Shown here: positions 1 through 5,239 of the stretch, one piece after another
Position numbering within the stretch: the first letter of the stretch is position 1
Layout: every line of letters starts with the position of its first letter
DNA from: Verrucomicrobiota bacterium
GTDB taxonomy: Bacteria; Verrucomicrobiota; Verrucomicrobiia; Chthoniobacterales; JAFAMB01
Reading direction: 5' to 3'
Assembly: GCA_019241095.1 (NCBI GenBank)
Contig: JAFAXJ010000643.1
Coordinates: forward strand, 1-5,239
Length of the DNA stretch: 5,239 nucleotides
The notes under the pieces: model-generated
Seen by the model: the letters and a program-made list of their open reading frames with translations, nothing else
Told to the model about the DNA's origin: nothing
Databases searched by the model: none
Made by a program: the position numbers and the translations under genes

Positions 1-182
1 GGCAAGGAAGGGTCCAGGAACGCGATCGTCTTTTGAGCGATGTTTGGGGTTACGATGCGTTCATCAACACTCGGACGGTTGACACTCATATGCGCCGGCT
101 CAGGGACAAACTAGGCCTGTTCGGACATTACATTGAGACGGTGCGAGGGTTCGGGTACCGGCTTTCAGGGCCGCAGGATTAA
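1..182 (+). CDS. phoB: PhoB/OmpR-family response regulator, C-terminal DNA-binding end (5'-truncated by window)
   Basis: Only the last 59 codons are visible, in the frame that starts at base 3 and ends with TAA at 180-182. They form the second half of an OmpR/PhoB winged-helix domain. The visible pieces are the turn and helix ending in LLSDVWGYDAF, the recognition helix TRTVDTHMRRLRDKL, and the wing hairpin IETVRGFGYRL, which is the family hallmark. The receiver domain lies outside the window. As a two-component regulator it would bind DNA direct repeats once phosphorylated by a histidine kinase that is not seen here. The name PhoB is inferred from context: a PhoB-type site lies 74 bp downstream, and a porin and pstB follow. 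The domain alone would also fit other OmpR-family members. I am sure of the family and moderately sure of the phosphate role. Confidence 0.88.
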   Translation, partial: QGRVQERDRLLSDVWGYDAFINTRTVDTHMRRLRDKLGLFGHYIETVRGFGYRLSGPQD

Positions 183-255
183 GGTTGCCCTAGTTCCCAA
201 CTTGGCTGCATAATCTCTGTCTCAATTCAGCGAAAAAAAGTCTGAAATAATAGAT

Positions 256-284
256 TTGTTACCCCGTTGTCATCAGATCGTCAC
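256..284 (+). promoter_or_regulatory. Pho box: three half-sites on an 11-bp pitch upstream of the porin
   Basis: Three 7-bp direct repeats start exactly 11 bp apart: TTGTTAC at 256-262, TTGTCAT at 267-273 and TCGTCAC at 278-284, with 4-bp spacers. The enterobacterial Pho box is two CTGTCAT-like 7-mers separated by 4 bp, so the last two units match it in sequence and spacing, and the first adds a weaker third site. PhoB dimers bind such repeats and replace the -35 contact of RNA polymerase. The site lies 112 bp before the porin start and just after the response-regulator gene. I could not find a convincing -10 about 10 bp downstream (295-305), so the exact transcription start is open. Confidence 0.72.
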
Positions 285-321
285 ACAGACCTGCTCACTT
301 ACCGTGCAAATTAATTCCTGT

Positions 322-347
322 GCGCATCCGTGGAGAGACGGATGTGC
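322..347 (+). other. 5'-UTR hairpin ahead of the porin
   Basis: Bases 322-331 (GCGCATCCGT) pair with 338-347 (ACGGATGTGC) to give a 10-bp stem with a single G-U pair, closed by the 6-nt loop GGAGAG. It is followed by A-rich sequence rather than a T-run, so it does not look like a terminator. If transcription starts near the Pho box it would lie in the porin leader, about 50 nt before the start codon. Stable 5' hairpins in porin leaders can protect mRNA from decay (ompA is the known case). That role is inference here. The heptamer GTGCAAA occurs on both sides (304-310 and 344-350). Confidence 0.45.
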
Positions 348-380
348 AAAGAACCTGTAACAAACAGCAACTAAGGATCC

Positions 381-385
381 AAGGA
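381..385 (+). promoter_or_regulatory. Ribosome binding site of the porin
   Basis: AAGGA at 381-385 lies 10 bases before the ATG at 396. A second AAGGA at 373-377 is further away (18 bases) and less likely to be used. The site supports the 396 start, which also gives a complete signal peptide. Confidence 0.55.
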
Positions 386-395
386 AAACGAGTAT

Positions 396-1904
396 ATGAA
401 GTGCAGAAACTTAAGTCTGCTTACGTTTGCTTGCATGCTGGCCCTAACCGCTGGTCTTGTATCAGCCCAGGACAATCAGGCTTTGCTTGATGCTCTCGTT
501 CGCAAGGGTGTCCTAAGCCAAAAAGAAGCGGATCAGGTAATGTCCGAAGCCGCGAAAGAGGCAACTTCAAACGCTCCGCTCAGCAAAGTCACCGTGGGTG
601 ATTGGGTTGATGAGCTCAAGCTCAGTGGAGATATACGTCTGCGGTTCCAATATAATGCCAGCACTCCTCAGCTTCCGCCGGCGCCAAACCAAACGAATTA
701 CCCCGGAACGTTTCAACAAGATCGCTGGCGCTTTCGGTTACGATTGAATGCGGATGTAAAGTTAAAAGATGGCTGGTTCGCTGGCGTTCAGCTTCAAACG
801 ACGCAAGCATCAGATTCAGCAAATCAGACCTTCACACAGGGATACGATAACTATAATATCTACATTAGTAAGGCTTTTCTTGGCTGGAGCGGTATTCCTG
901 GCATAACCCTGATCGGTGGTAAGCAAGCTAATCCTTTTTACACGACTGATCTCGTGTGGGATCCCGATATTACCCCCCAGGGGTTTGTTGAACGGATTGA
1001 CTTCCATAAATTCTTCAACATGAGCTTCGGTGAAGCAGTAGCTGACGGTAAAGCGCCTCCGCCACCTGGGCCTGCTCCTGAGAAGCCGAGCAACGCTCTC
1101 GAAGTCAGCTTGATCGCCGGGCAATTTATCTTTTATGACAATAACGAGTACAACCTCAGCACGATTGCTGGCAATATCAGCAACGACTCGTGGCAATTTG
1201 AGACTCAGCTTCTAACCAGGCTGAAACTGGGACAAAATTTCTCAGCTACCTTCGCACCGGCCATCTTTTTTACGAATAATGCGAATGCCGGAACGGCTGG
1301 CAACCCGAGCCAAGCATTGCTAAACTCGAAAGCTTATAACGGAAATCTTACTGAATACGATCTTTTCTGGCTGCAATTACCCGGAGACATCACTTTCAAA
1401 GTCTTTGGAGTTCCCACGACCTTGTATTGGGATTTTGCTTACAATTTTCGAGGCGCTTCGAGGTGGGATCGCGTTTATGGCCCGATTTATTCGGACGTCG
1501 TGTTTAATCGTGCCGGAACTCAGATCGTAGGATTCAGCAATATTAAACACCCGGATCAACGTGATCGGCTATCATGGTTGGTGGGTCTGAGGATAGGCCA
1601 GAATAAGAAGGCTGGCGATTTATCTCTGTTCGGGGATTTTCGGCAAGTCGGCCTAGCCGCTACTGATCCCAATACAAACGATTCTGATTTCGCTCTCAGT
1701 AATTTGAATATCCAAGGCTTTAAATTTGGAATAGCTTACAACATCACCGACTTTGTGACTGCGGCGGTCACCGGATACATCTGCTGGAATCTTGATCAGA
1801 ATTTGTATGGTGGAGCCGCAAACACCTTCACGAACCTTCAGAACGGAATAGCGAGCGACAATACAGACCAGGTCGTGCAAGTAGATCTTCAGATTAGATT
1901 TTAA
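396..1904 (+). CDS. Outer-membrane porin, putative porin (Porin_5-like) family, probably phosphate-regulated
   Basis: This is a 502-aa predicted outer-membrane beta-barrel channel. Residues 1-24 are a signal peptide with a basic start, a hydrophobic core and cleavage after VSA. Residues 25-55 form a helical stretch (LLDALVRKGVLSQKEADQV), common in putative porins of Verrucomicrobiota-like bacteria. Amphipathic strands start near LSGDIRLRFQY (76-86) and continue to a C-terminal IRF, the terminal Phe expected of a strand recognised by the Bam machinery. The segment GGKQANPFYTTDLVWDPDITPQG (split here as GGKQANPFY at 174-182 and WDPDITPQG at 188-196) resembles the conserved GK/WD region of these porins. 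A proline-rich stretch at 221-231 is probably an exposed loop. The upstream Pho box and downstream pstB suggest that it admits phosphate or related anions under starvation, like OprP/OprO in role. The sequence does not show selectivity. The start is fixed by the signal peptide and by AAGGA 10 bases upstream. Confidence 0.85.
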   Translation: MKCRNLSLLTFACMLALTAGLVSAQDNQALLDALVRKGVLSQKEADQVMSEAAKEATSNAPLSKVTVGDWVDELKLSGDIRLRFQYNASTPQLPPAPNQTNYPGTFQQDRWRFRLRLNADVKLKDGWFAGVQLQTTQASDSANQTFTQGYDNYNIYISKAFLGWSGIPGITLIGGKQANPFYTTDLVWDPDITPQGFVERIDFHKFFNMSFGEAVADGKAPPPPGPAPEKPSNALEVSLIAGQFIFYDNNEYNLSTIAGNISNDSWQFETQLLTRLKLGQNFSATFAPAIFFTNNANAGTAGNPSQALLNSKAYNGNLTEYDLFWLQLPGDITFKVFGVPTTLYWDFAYNFRGASRWDRVYGPIYSDVVFNRAGTQIVGFSNIKHPDQRDRLSWLVGLRIGQNKKAGDLSLFGDFRQVGLAATDPNTNDSDFALSNLNIQGFKFGIAYNITDFVTAAVTGYICWNLDQNLYGGAANTFTNLQNGIASDNTDQVVQVDLQIRF

Positions 1905-1930
1905 GATTTCACAAACCTGTTTTCATAAGG

Positions 1931-1961
1931 ATCCGACCCCCCTGGGCCGATCGGGTCGAAT
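1931..1961 (+). terminator. Weak hairpin after the porin, possible terminator
   Basis: CGACCC at 1934-1939 pairs with GGGTCG at 1953-1958, and two outer pairs follow beyond one mismatch (1931-1932 with 1960-1961). The loop is 13 nt. Downstream sequence is only mildly T-rich (TTGGGTTGTTAGCTTTTG) and has no clean T-run, so any Rho-independent activity would be weak. It lies 27 bp after the porin stop, the expected place, and could instead give partial read-through into pstB. Confidence 0.3.
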
Positions 1962-2010
1962 TGGGTTGTTAGCTTTTGTGAACCTTGCTGAGCCGCTTTG
2001 TCCTTTATTC

Positions 2011-2016
2011 TATGAT
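2011..2016 (+). promoter_or_regulatory. Candidate -10 element for a pstB promoter
   Basis: TATGAT is one base from the TATAAT consensus. No good -35 stands 17 bp upstream (CTGAGC). TTGTGAA (1976-1982) and TTGTCCT (1998-2004) lie 22 bp apart, twice the Pho-box pitch, but the unit expected between them does not match. A degenerate PhoB site is possible but unproven. The 291-bp gap makes a separate pstB promoter plausible. Confidence 0.22.
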
Positions 2017-2058
2017 TTGCGGCCGGTGAAATGCCGCCCTTGCTAGCGATCCGGAGGA

Positions 2059-2112
2059 ATGGCAGAGTCTGTGGAAAAGAGACAATTGTGTGCCTTGCCG
2101 CTTGAAAGATGA
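2059..2112 (+). CDS. Possible 17-codon leader ORF before pstB (doubtful)
   Basis: The leader holds a strong Shine-Dalgarno core GGAGGA (2053-2058) that does not belong to pstB. It directly abuts an ATG (2059) opening MAESVEKRQLCALPLER, ending in TGA at 2110-2112. The zero spacing is wrong for this ATG. An in-frame GTG at 2071 is better spaced (12 bases) and would give 13 codons. I do not recognise the peptide. It could be an upstream ORF affecting pstB translation, or chance. It is recorded because nothing else explains the Shine-Dalgarno. Confidence 0.18.
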   Translation: MAESVEKRQLCALPLER

Positions 2113-2178
2113 ACTTCGAGCATCAATAAGATCGAACAGTGGGACACCAGATAAGGGGAAATCCGGGCAGATTGGTTC

Positions 2179-2184
2179 AGGTGA
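2179..2184 (+). promoter_or_regulatory. Ribosome binding site deciding the pstB start
   Basis: AGGTGA lies 11 bases before the ATG at 2196. The competing in-frame GTG at 2139 has no comparable purine-rich site ahead of it. An in-frame TTG at 2172 has AAGGGG (2153-2158) 13 bases upstream and is the only other serious option. Confidence 0.45.
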
Positions 2185-2195
2185 AACGAATTTCT

Positions 2196-3056
2196 ATGGA
2201 ACACGAAGTATCAACTCAGGTCAAAACCGCAACGGCACGCGAGCCGATTGCTGTCTCGTCTGCGCCGGCGCAAGAAGCGGTGTTCTCGACTGGAAAAACA
2301 AACACAATTATCGAGATCGATAGGGTCGATTTTCATTACGGTGCCTCGAAAGCATTGCACGATATCAGTCTCAAAATTCCTGAGAAGGAGGTTACGGCTT
2401 TTATTGGGCCCTCAGGGTGCGGAAAGTCTACGCTTCTGCGCTGCTTCAACAGAATGAATGATTTAATCGATCACGCGCGGGTCACAGCAGGCGAGATAAA
2501 GATTCAGGGCACGAACATCAACGCGTCCGATGTGGACGTTATCGAACTGCGCCGGCGAGTGGGCATGGTTTTTCAAAAATCGAATCCGTTTCCAAAATCT
2601 ATTTACGAAAACATAGCTTATGGTCTTCGTATTGCGGGAGTTGGTGACAGATCGACTCTCGACCAGACCGTTGAATCAAGTCTAAAAGGCGCCGCACTTT
2701 GGGACGAAGTAAAAAACCGTTTGAACGAGAGTGCCTTAGGGCTCTCCGGTGGTCAGCAGCAACGTCTTTGTATTGCGCGGGCGATTGCCGTCCAACCGCA
2801 AATTATTCTGATGGATGAGCCGTGCTCTGCTTTGGATCCGATTGCTACGGCTAAGGTTGAAGAGTTAATTGCTTCATTAACGGATCGTTTTACCATAGTC
2901 ATCGTCACTCACAACATGCAGCAAGCAACGCGGTGTTCGGATCAGACAGCTTTCTTCTATCTTGGAAAACTGATTGAATTTGATAACACCGAAAAAATCT
3001 TCAGTAACCCGAGCCAGAAGCAGACCGAAGATTACATTTCCGGTCGATTCGGGTGA
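2196..3056 (+). CDS. pstB: Phosphate ABC transporter ATP-binding protein PstB
   Basis: This is the ATPase that powers high-affinity phosphate import through the PstC-PstA permease, acting on the cytoplasmic face of the inner membrane. From the ATG at 2196 it is 286 aa. The ABC parts are in order: Walker [10 protein letters not shown] (71-79), Q-loop in [12 protein letters not shown] (Gln117), signature LSGGQQQR (193-200), Walker B IILMDEP (Asp217, catalytic Glu218), D-loop SALD (221-224) and the H-loop His249 in [25 protein letters not shown] and the ending [12 protein letters not shown] are PstB-specific wording. All catalytic residues are present. The N-terminus carries about 30 extra Ala/Thr/Ser-rich residues relative to the 257-aa E. 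coli protein. Starting at GTG 2139 would add 19 more. No pstS, pstC, pstA or phoU is in the window, so the partner permease must be encoded elsewhere. The stop abuts the stop of the convergent Omp85 gene. Confidence 0.96.
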   Translation: MEHEVSTQVKTATAREPIAVSSAPAQEAVFSTGKTNTIIEIDRVDFHYGASKALHDISLKIPEKEVTAFIGPSGCGKSTLLRCFNRMNDLIDHARVTAGEIKIQGTNINASDVDVIELRRRVGMVFQKSNPFPKSIYENIAYGLRIAGVGDRSTLDQTVESSLKGAALWDEVKNRLNESALGLSGGQQQRLCIARAIAVQPQIILMDEPCSALDPIATAKVEELIASLTDRFTIVIVTHNMQQATRCSDQTAFFYLGKLIEFDNTEKIFSNPSQKQTEDYISGRFG

Positions 3057-5129
3057 TCAGAAAGCAGTTCCGAAGCTAAAATGTATTGCGCCAATGCTTT
3101 CGTCGTGCGTTGGAGCAGGATTAAGCGCCAGGTCTAATCGGATCCCGCCGATTGGTAAAAAGTAACGGATTCCAGCACCGATACCGGAACTGAAGTGATC
3201 GAATGGGGTGTCGCCAAGCCCACCAGCATCCGCAAACACTGCGATCCCAAAATCACCGATAATTGGGCGATCAACTTCAACATTAAAGACGGACCGAGCA
3301 ATTCCTCCGATAGGATTCCCGCCGTGGTCTCTCGGCCCAAGCTTAAATTCATCGAAACTTCGAACGGTTGTTGCGCCGCCATTGAAGAATCGTTCGTTGA
3401 TCGGGATATCTGTCGAGGTATCAAAAGGTGTGATGTAGCCTAGTCGGGCTCCAAAGGCCACAAGCTCTTTCCCAACGCTCACATAGTTAGAGTATCGTCC
3501 GGTGAAGCGGCCAAAACTCGATGAGCCGCGGCTGCTCTGCGAAATGGCGGCCGATCCGTCAAGGATCCAACCCTTGCGAGGATTGATTGGATTATCTCGG
3601 TGATCGATGTTTTGCGTTATTCCAGCCGTTGCAAGCTGGTAATCTAAAGGTCCGGCTAAAGATTCAGGGTTGATTGTGACGGAACTGAGGCTCACCTGCT
3701 TCGCCTCAAAAAAAAGCCCTGAATCCACGCCCTTTCTGAAGGTTTTAGTGAACGCCACAGTACCATAATACCGCGTCGCCGTGTAACCAACAAGCTGCTG
3801 CGAGGAGATTCCAAGCGCTGTCCGGAAACGGATATCACTGTTTAGAAACCAAGGATCTTCGTAAGAAATTTCACCTTGAGGTCCGCGGCCGGTGTAAGCC
3901 GCAGTTACCGAAAAGATGTGACCTAGGCCATCAAAGTTCAAATTCCTGTAGTTCGCCCCCACAACAACACCATTGAAGGTCTCGTAGCCTAAATAGAATC
4001 CAAGTTCTTTACTTCTTGCCTCCCGTGGAGAAAGACGTAGCTGGATTGTATCGTCCGGCTCTGCAGTTTCCTGCACATCGAGTGTATCGAACAGTCCGGT
4101 TTGATAAAGCTGTGTATAGGCTTCCTGCAACTTCTTAGGGTCGTAAGTTTGCCCCATGAGGGCAGCCAGACGTCTGGGCAGAAATACAGGCCTGATCCGA
4201 GCGTTTCGCGCCTGGTCAACAACAACGCTACCGAAATGATATAACGGACCCGGGTCCGCAGTGATACGCACGGGTACTTTGCCGCGAACCGCATGGGAAA
4301 AATCCGGATCGACGGCAACGGTTGCGGCATAGTAGCCTTGGCGCTTGAAGATATAGACCAGATCTCGTTGCAAGGTTTGCAACTCCGAATCAGAATAAGG
4401 CTTTGCCGGGTCATTCAGCGCACGAAATTTCTGATAAAAAGGCTCTGCCGAAATCCCGATGTTATTGACAAAACCTATCGGGCCAAAGAAAAAACGAGGC
4501 CCTTCCTTGATTGTGACGACAGCATCGATAGCTCCTCTGCGACGGTCTGGGATCGTCGCCAGCTTTTCAATCTGCACCTGCGGAAATCCCTGCGAAATAT
4601 AGAAACTTTGCAATAAGCTGGTGCCCTGGATCAAATCTGATTCGACAAACGGCAGTTCCTGTTTGAACTGGGAAAAACGTGATCTGGTTGTGCCAACCAT
4701 GTACTGCTGCAAATCGCTGGACTGGAACGTCCGATTGCCTTCAAAGTAAATGTATCCCAGTTTGAAGTAGGGCCCTTCGTTGATGTCTAATTCCAAAACG
4801 TTAGATCTGATCCGGTATTGTACGTCTACGGCTGGGAAACCCTGGCGCCGGTAGAAAACTTCCAAAAAATATGCATTGTCGTCAGCTGCCGGCAAACTCA
4901 ATCCTTGTCGCTGCAGTTCTGGAAGGGTATCGGCTAATGCGGTACGAAGTTCCTGGTCAGAAAAACTTCGATTACCTCGAAATTGCACCATAGCTGCCGC
5001 CTGTGGCGGCGGCGCAGTCTGAAGCTTTTCAGGTTCGGCGGCTTTTGGCGGCTTCGACTGGAACTGACATCCAGCAACGGGGAGGAAGCCCGATAGCACT
5101 GCCAATAACAACGCCGGCTTGACTCTCAT
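3057..5129 (-). CDS. tamA: TamA-like Omp85 outer-membrane assembly protein, predicted lipoprotein
   Basis: This is a 690-aa Omp85 (BamA/TamA) protein that would help fold or export outer-membrane and surface proteins together with TamB. Residues 1-20 are a lipoprotein signal with lipobox VAGC, so Cys21 would be lipidated. Residue +2 is Gln, which does not signal inner-membrane retention. A Pro/Ala-rich linker (22-46) leads to four predicted POTRA domains at about 46-125, 126-216, 217-300 and 301-373, each showing a buried strand and an LxxxYxxQGF-type helix end (such as FYRRQGFPAVDV and FYISQGFPQVQI). The barrel covers about 374-690, with YEDPWFLNSDIRFR, RDNPINPRKGW (511-521), the loop-6 motif FFNGGATTVRSF (581-592) and a terminal beta-signal ending HFSFGTAF. 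Loop 6 reads VRSF where BamA/TamA usually have VRGF/Y. The start at 5129 is chosen because it gives the lipobox signal and overlaps the upstream TamB stop. An in-frame TTG at 5201 would bury the signal. TamA rather than BamA is inferred from the TamB neighbour and the lipobox. Confidence 0.85.
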   Translation of the reverse strand: MRVKPALLLAVLSGFLPVAGCQFQSKPPKAAEPEKLQTAPPPQAAAMVQFRGNRSFSDQELRTALADTLPELQRQGLSLPAADDNAYFLEVFYRRQGFPAVDVQYRIRSNVLELDINEGPYFKLGYIYFEGNRTFQSSDLQQYMVGTTRSRFSQFKQELPFVESDLIQGTSLLQSFYISQGFPQVQIEKLATIPDRRRGAIDAVVTIKEGPRFFFGPIGFVNNIGISAEPFYQKFRALNDPAKPYSDSELQTLQRDLVYIFKRQGYYAATVAVDPDFSHAVRGKVPVRITADPGPLYHFGSVVVDQARNARIRPVFLPRRLAALMGQTYDPKKLQEAYTQLYQTGLFDTLDVQETAEPDDTIQLRLSPREARSKELGFYLGYETFNGVVVGANYRNLNFDGLGHIFSVTAAYTGRGPQGEISYEDPWFLNSDIRFRTALGISSQQLVGYTATRYYGTVAFTKTFRKGVDSGLFFEAKQVSLSSVTINPESLAGPLDYQLATAGITQNIDHRDNPINPRKGWILDGSAAISQSSRGSSSFGRFTGRYSNYVSVGKELVAFGARLGYITPFDTSTDIPINERFFNGGATTVRSFDEFKLGPRDHGGNPIGGIARSVFNVEVDRPIIGDFGIAVFADAGGLGDTPFDHFSSGIGAGIRYFLPIGGIRLDLALNPAPTHDESIGAIHFSFGTAF
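5059..5072. repeat. 14-bp direct repeat, copy 1 (in the Omp85 lipobox region)
   Basis: TGGAACTGACATCC occurs here and again at 5221-5234. The distance is 162 bp, a whole number of codons. This copy encodes, on the - strand, the GCQF that contains the lipidated Cys. Confidence 0.6.
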
Positions 5130-5239
5130 CTGAACCGCAAAAGGTAACGGAGGCGCGCCCGGTAATCGCCTTCTGTTCCAAAATCTCCGATAATCTCCCA
5201 ATTTGGCGTAATCCGGAATGTGGAACTGACATCCTGGCT
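5126..5239 (-). CDS. tamB: TamB-like (DUF490) protein, C-terminal 37 residues (5'-truncated by window)
   Basis: Read leftward from the window edge, this frame is open for 37 codons and ends with TGA at 5128-5126. The residues include FRITPNWEIIGDFGTEG and then DYRARLRYLLRFR. That is the wording of the TamB/DUF490 C-terminus: a strand, the ITPNW turn, an acidic-Gly turn, then a final strand rich in Arg, Tyr and Phe. TamB is a long inner-membrane-anchored protein that spans the periplasm to the outer membrane and works with TamA. Its stop overlaps the ATG of the Omp85 gene by 4 bp (ATGA at 5129-5126), which supports one operon and coupled translation. The downstream gene has no clear Shine-Dalgarno, which fits coupling. 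With only 37 residues visible, the family call leans partly on the neighbour. Confidence 0.68.
   Translation of the reverse strand, partial: SQDVSSTFRITPNWEIIGDFGTEGDYRARLRYLLRFR
5221..5234. repeat. 14-bp direct repeat, copy 2 (in the TamB-like C-terminus)
   Basis: This is an exact copy of 5059-5072. In the TamB frame it encodes part of QDVSST. In the Omp85 frame, which stays open here, it would read GCQF again, echoing the lipobox. It may be coincidence or a small duplication. Confidence 0.6.

Noticed and set aside
188..205. Small inverted repeat after the response-regulator stop, as a terminator
   Set aside because: The stem is AT-rich, only about 6 pairs with one T-T mismatch, and no T-run follows.
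374..384. Repeated GGATCC-containing stretches (near 376, 1929, 2833 and 3563) as a dispersed motif
   Set aside because: The flanks differ and the sites fall both in leaders and in coding sequence. They look like chance hexamers.
816..1196. 126-codon open frame on the - strand inside the porin
   Set aside because: It lies fully antisense to a well-supported gene, has no recognisable domain or ribosome binding site, and is a by-product of the porin's codon use.
2139..2195. GTG start for pstB at 2139 (305 aa)
   Set aside because: It has no good ribosome binding site and the added 19 residues do not resemble PstB. It remains possible, so it is mentioned in the pstB entry.
2090..2323. 77-codon + strand frame overlapping the start of pstB
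   Set aside because: Its composition is low in hydrophobic residues and shows no family. It mostly reads the pstB N-terminus out of frame.
3060..3101. 7-bp inverted repeat (GAAAGCA/TGCTTTC) just past the pstB stop, as a terminator for pstB
   Set aside because: The 28-nt loop is long, no T-run follows, and the bases are coding for the conserved Omp85 C-terminus.
3989..4414. 141-codon open frame on the - strand inside the Omp85 gene
   Set aside because: It is an alternative frame of a clear POTRA-coding region, with no recognisable protein features.
3057..5129. Calling the Omp85 gene bamA
   Set aside because: BamA usually has five POTRAs and an ordinary signal peptide. Four predicted POTRAs, a lipobox and a TamB-like neighbour favour a TamA-type protein, though the two are homologous and a phylogeny would be decisive.
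5130..5201. In-frame upstream extension of the Omp85 gene to a TTG at 5201
   Set aside because: The extra 24 residues are Arg/Pro-rich, would bury the lipoprotein signal, and overlap the TamB-like coding frame. The ATGA overlap explains the shorter start better.

Overview
The window looks like ordinary chromosome from a Gram-negative, double-membraned bacterium, most likely a Verrucomicrobiota member (possibly a soil lineage). The phylum guess rests on the style of the porin (signal peptide, short helical segment, then a barrel) and on the C-terminal wording of the Omp85 protein. It is an inference from family memory, not a search result. Codon use and composition look even across the window, and I see no mobile element, tRNA, rRNA or CRISPR array.

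Left part (1-3056, all + strand) is a phosphate-starvation neighbourhood. It opens with the DNA-binding end of a PhoB/OmpR-type response regulator (1-182). Next comes a 213-bp gap holding a clear PhoB-binding site: three 7-bp half-sites on an 11-bp pitch at 256-284. The same gap has a strong 5'-UTR hairpin. A 502-aa outer-membrane porin (396-1904) follows, and then pstB, the ATPase of the high-affinity phosphate ABC importer (2196-3056). The 291-bp gap before pstB holds only weak candidates: a hairpin, a -10-like hexamer and a 17-codon reading frame behind a strong Shine-Dalgarno. The picture is a regulator, a probable PhoB-controlled outer-membrane channel and the importer's motor protein. 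The permease genes pstC and pstA and the binding protein pstS are not in the window.

Right part (3057-5239, all - strand) is an outer-membrane biogenesis operon read toward the left. It enters with the last 37 codons of a TamB-like protein (5126-5239). The TamB stop overlaps the start of a 690-aa Omp85 protein (3057-5129) by four bases (ATGA). The Omp85 protein has four predicted POTRA domains, a C-terminal barrel and a lipobox, so it is a predicted lipoprotein TamA-like partner of TamB. Gene order (tamB before tamA) and the lipid anchor both differ from the proteobacterial tamA-tamB arrangement and recall the TamL lipoproteins of Bacteroidetes.

The two halves meet with no gap: the pstB stop (3054-3056) and the Omp85 stop (3059-3057) abut as TGATCA. 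There is therefore no room for a terminator between the genes, and their mRNAs probably overlap at the 3' ends. I see no wholly new system. The most notable points are the PhoB site, the lipoprotein TamA/TamB operon and the zero-gap convergent junction.
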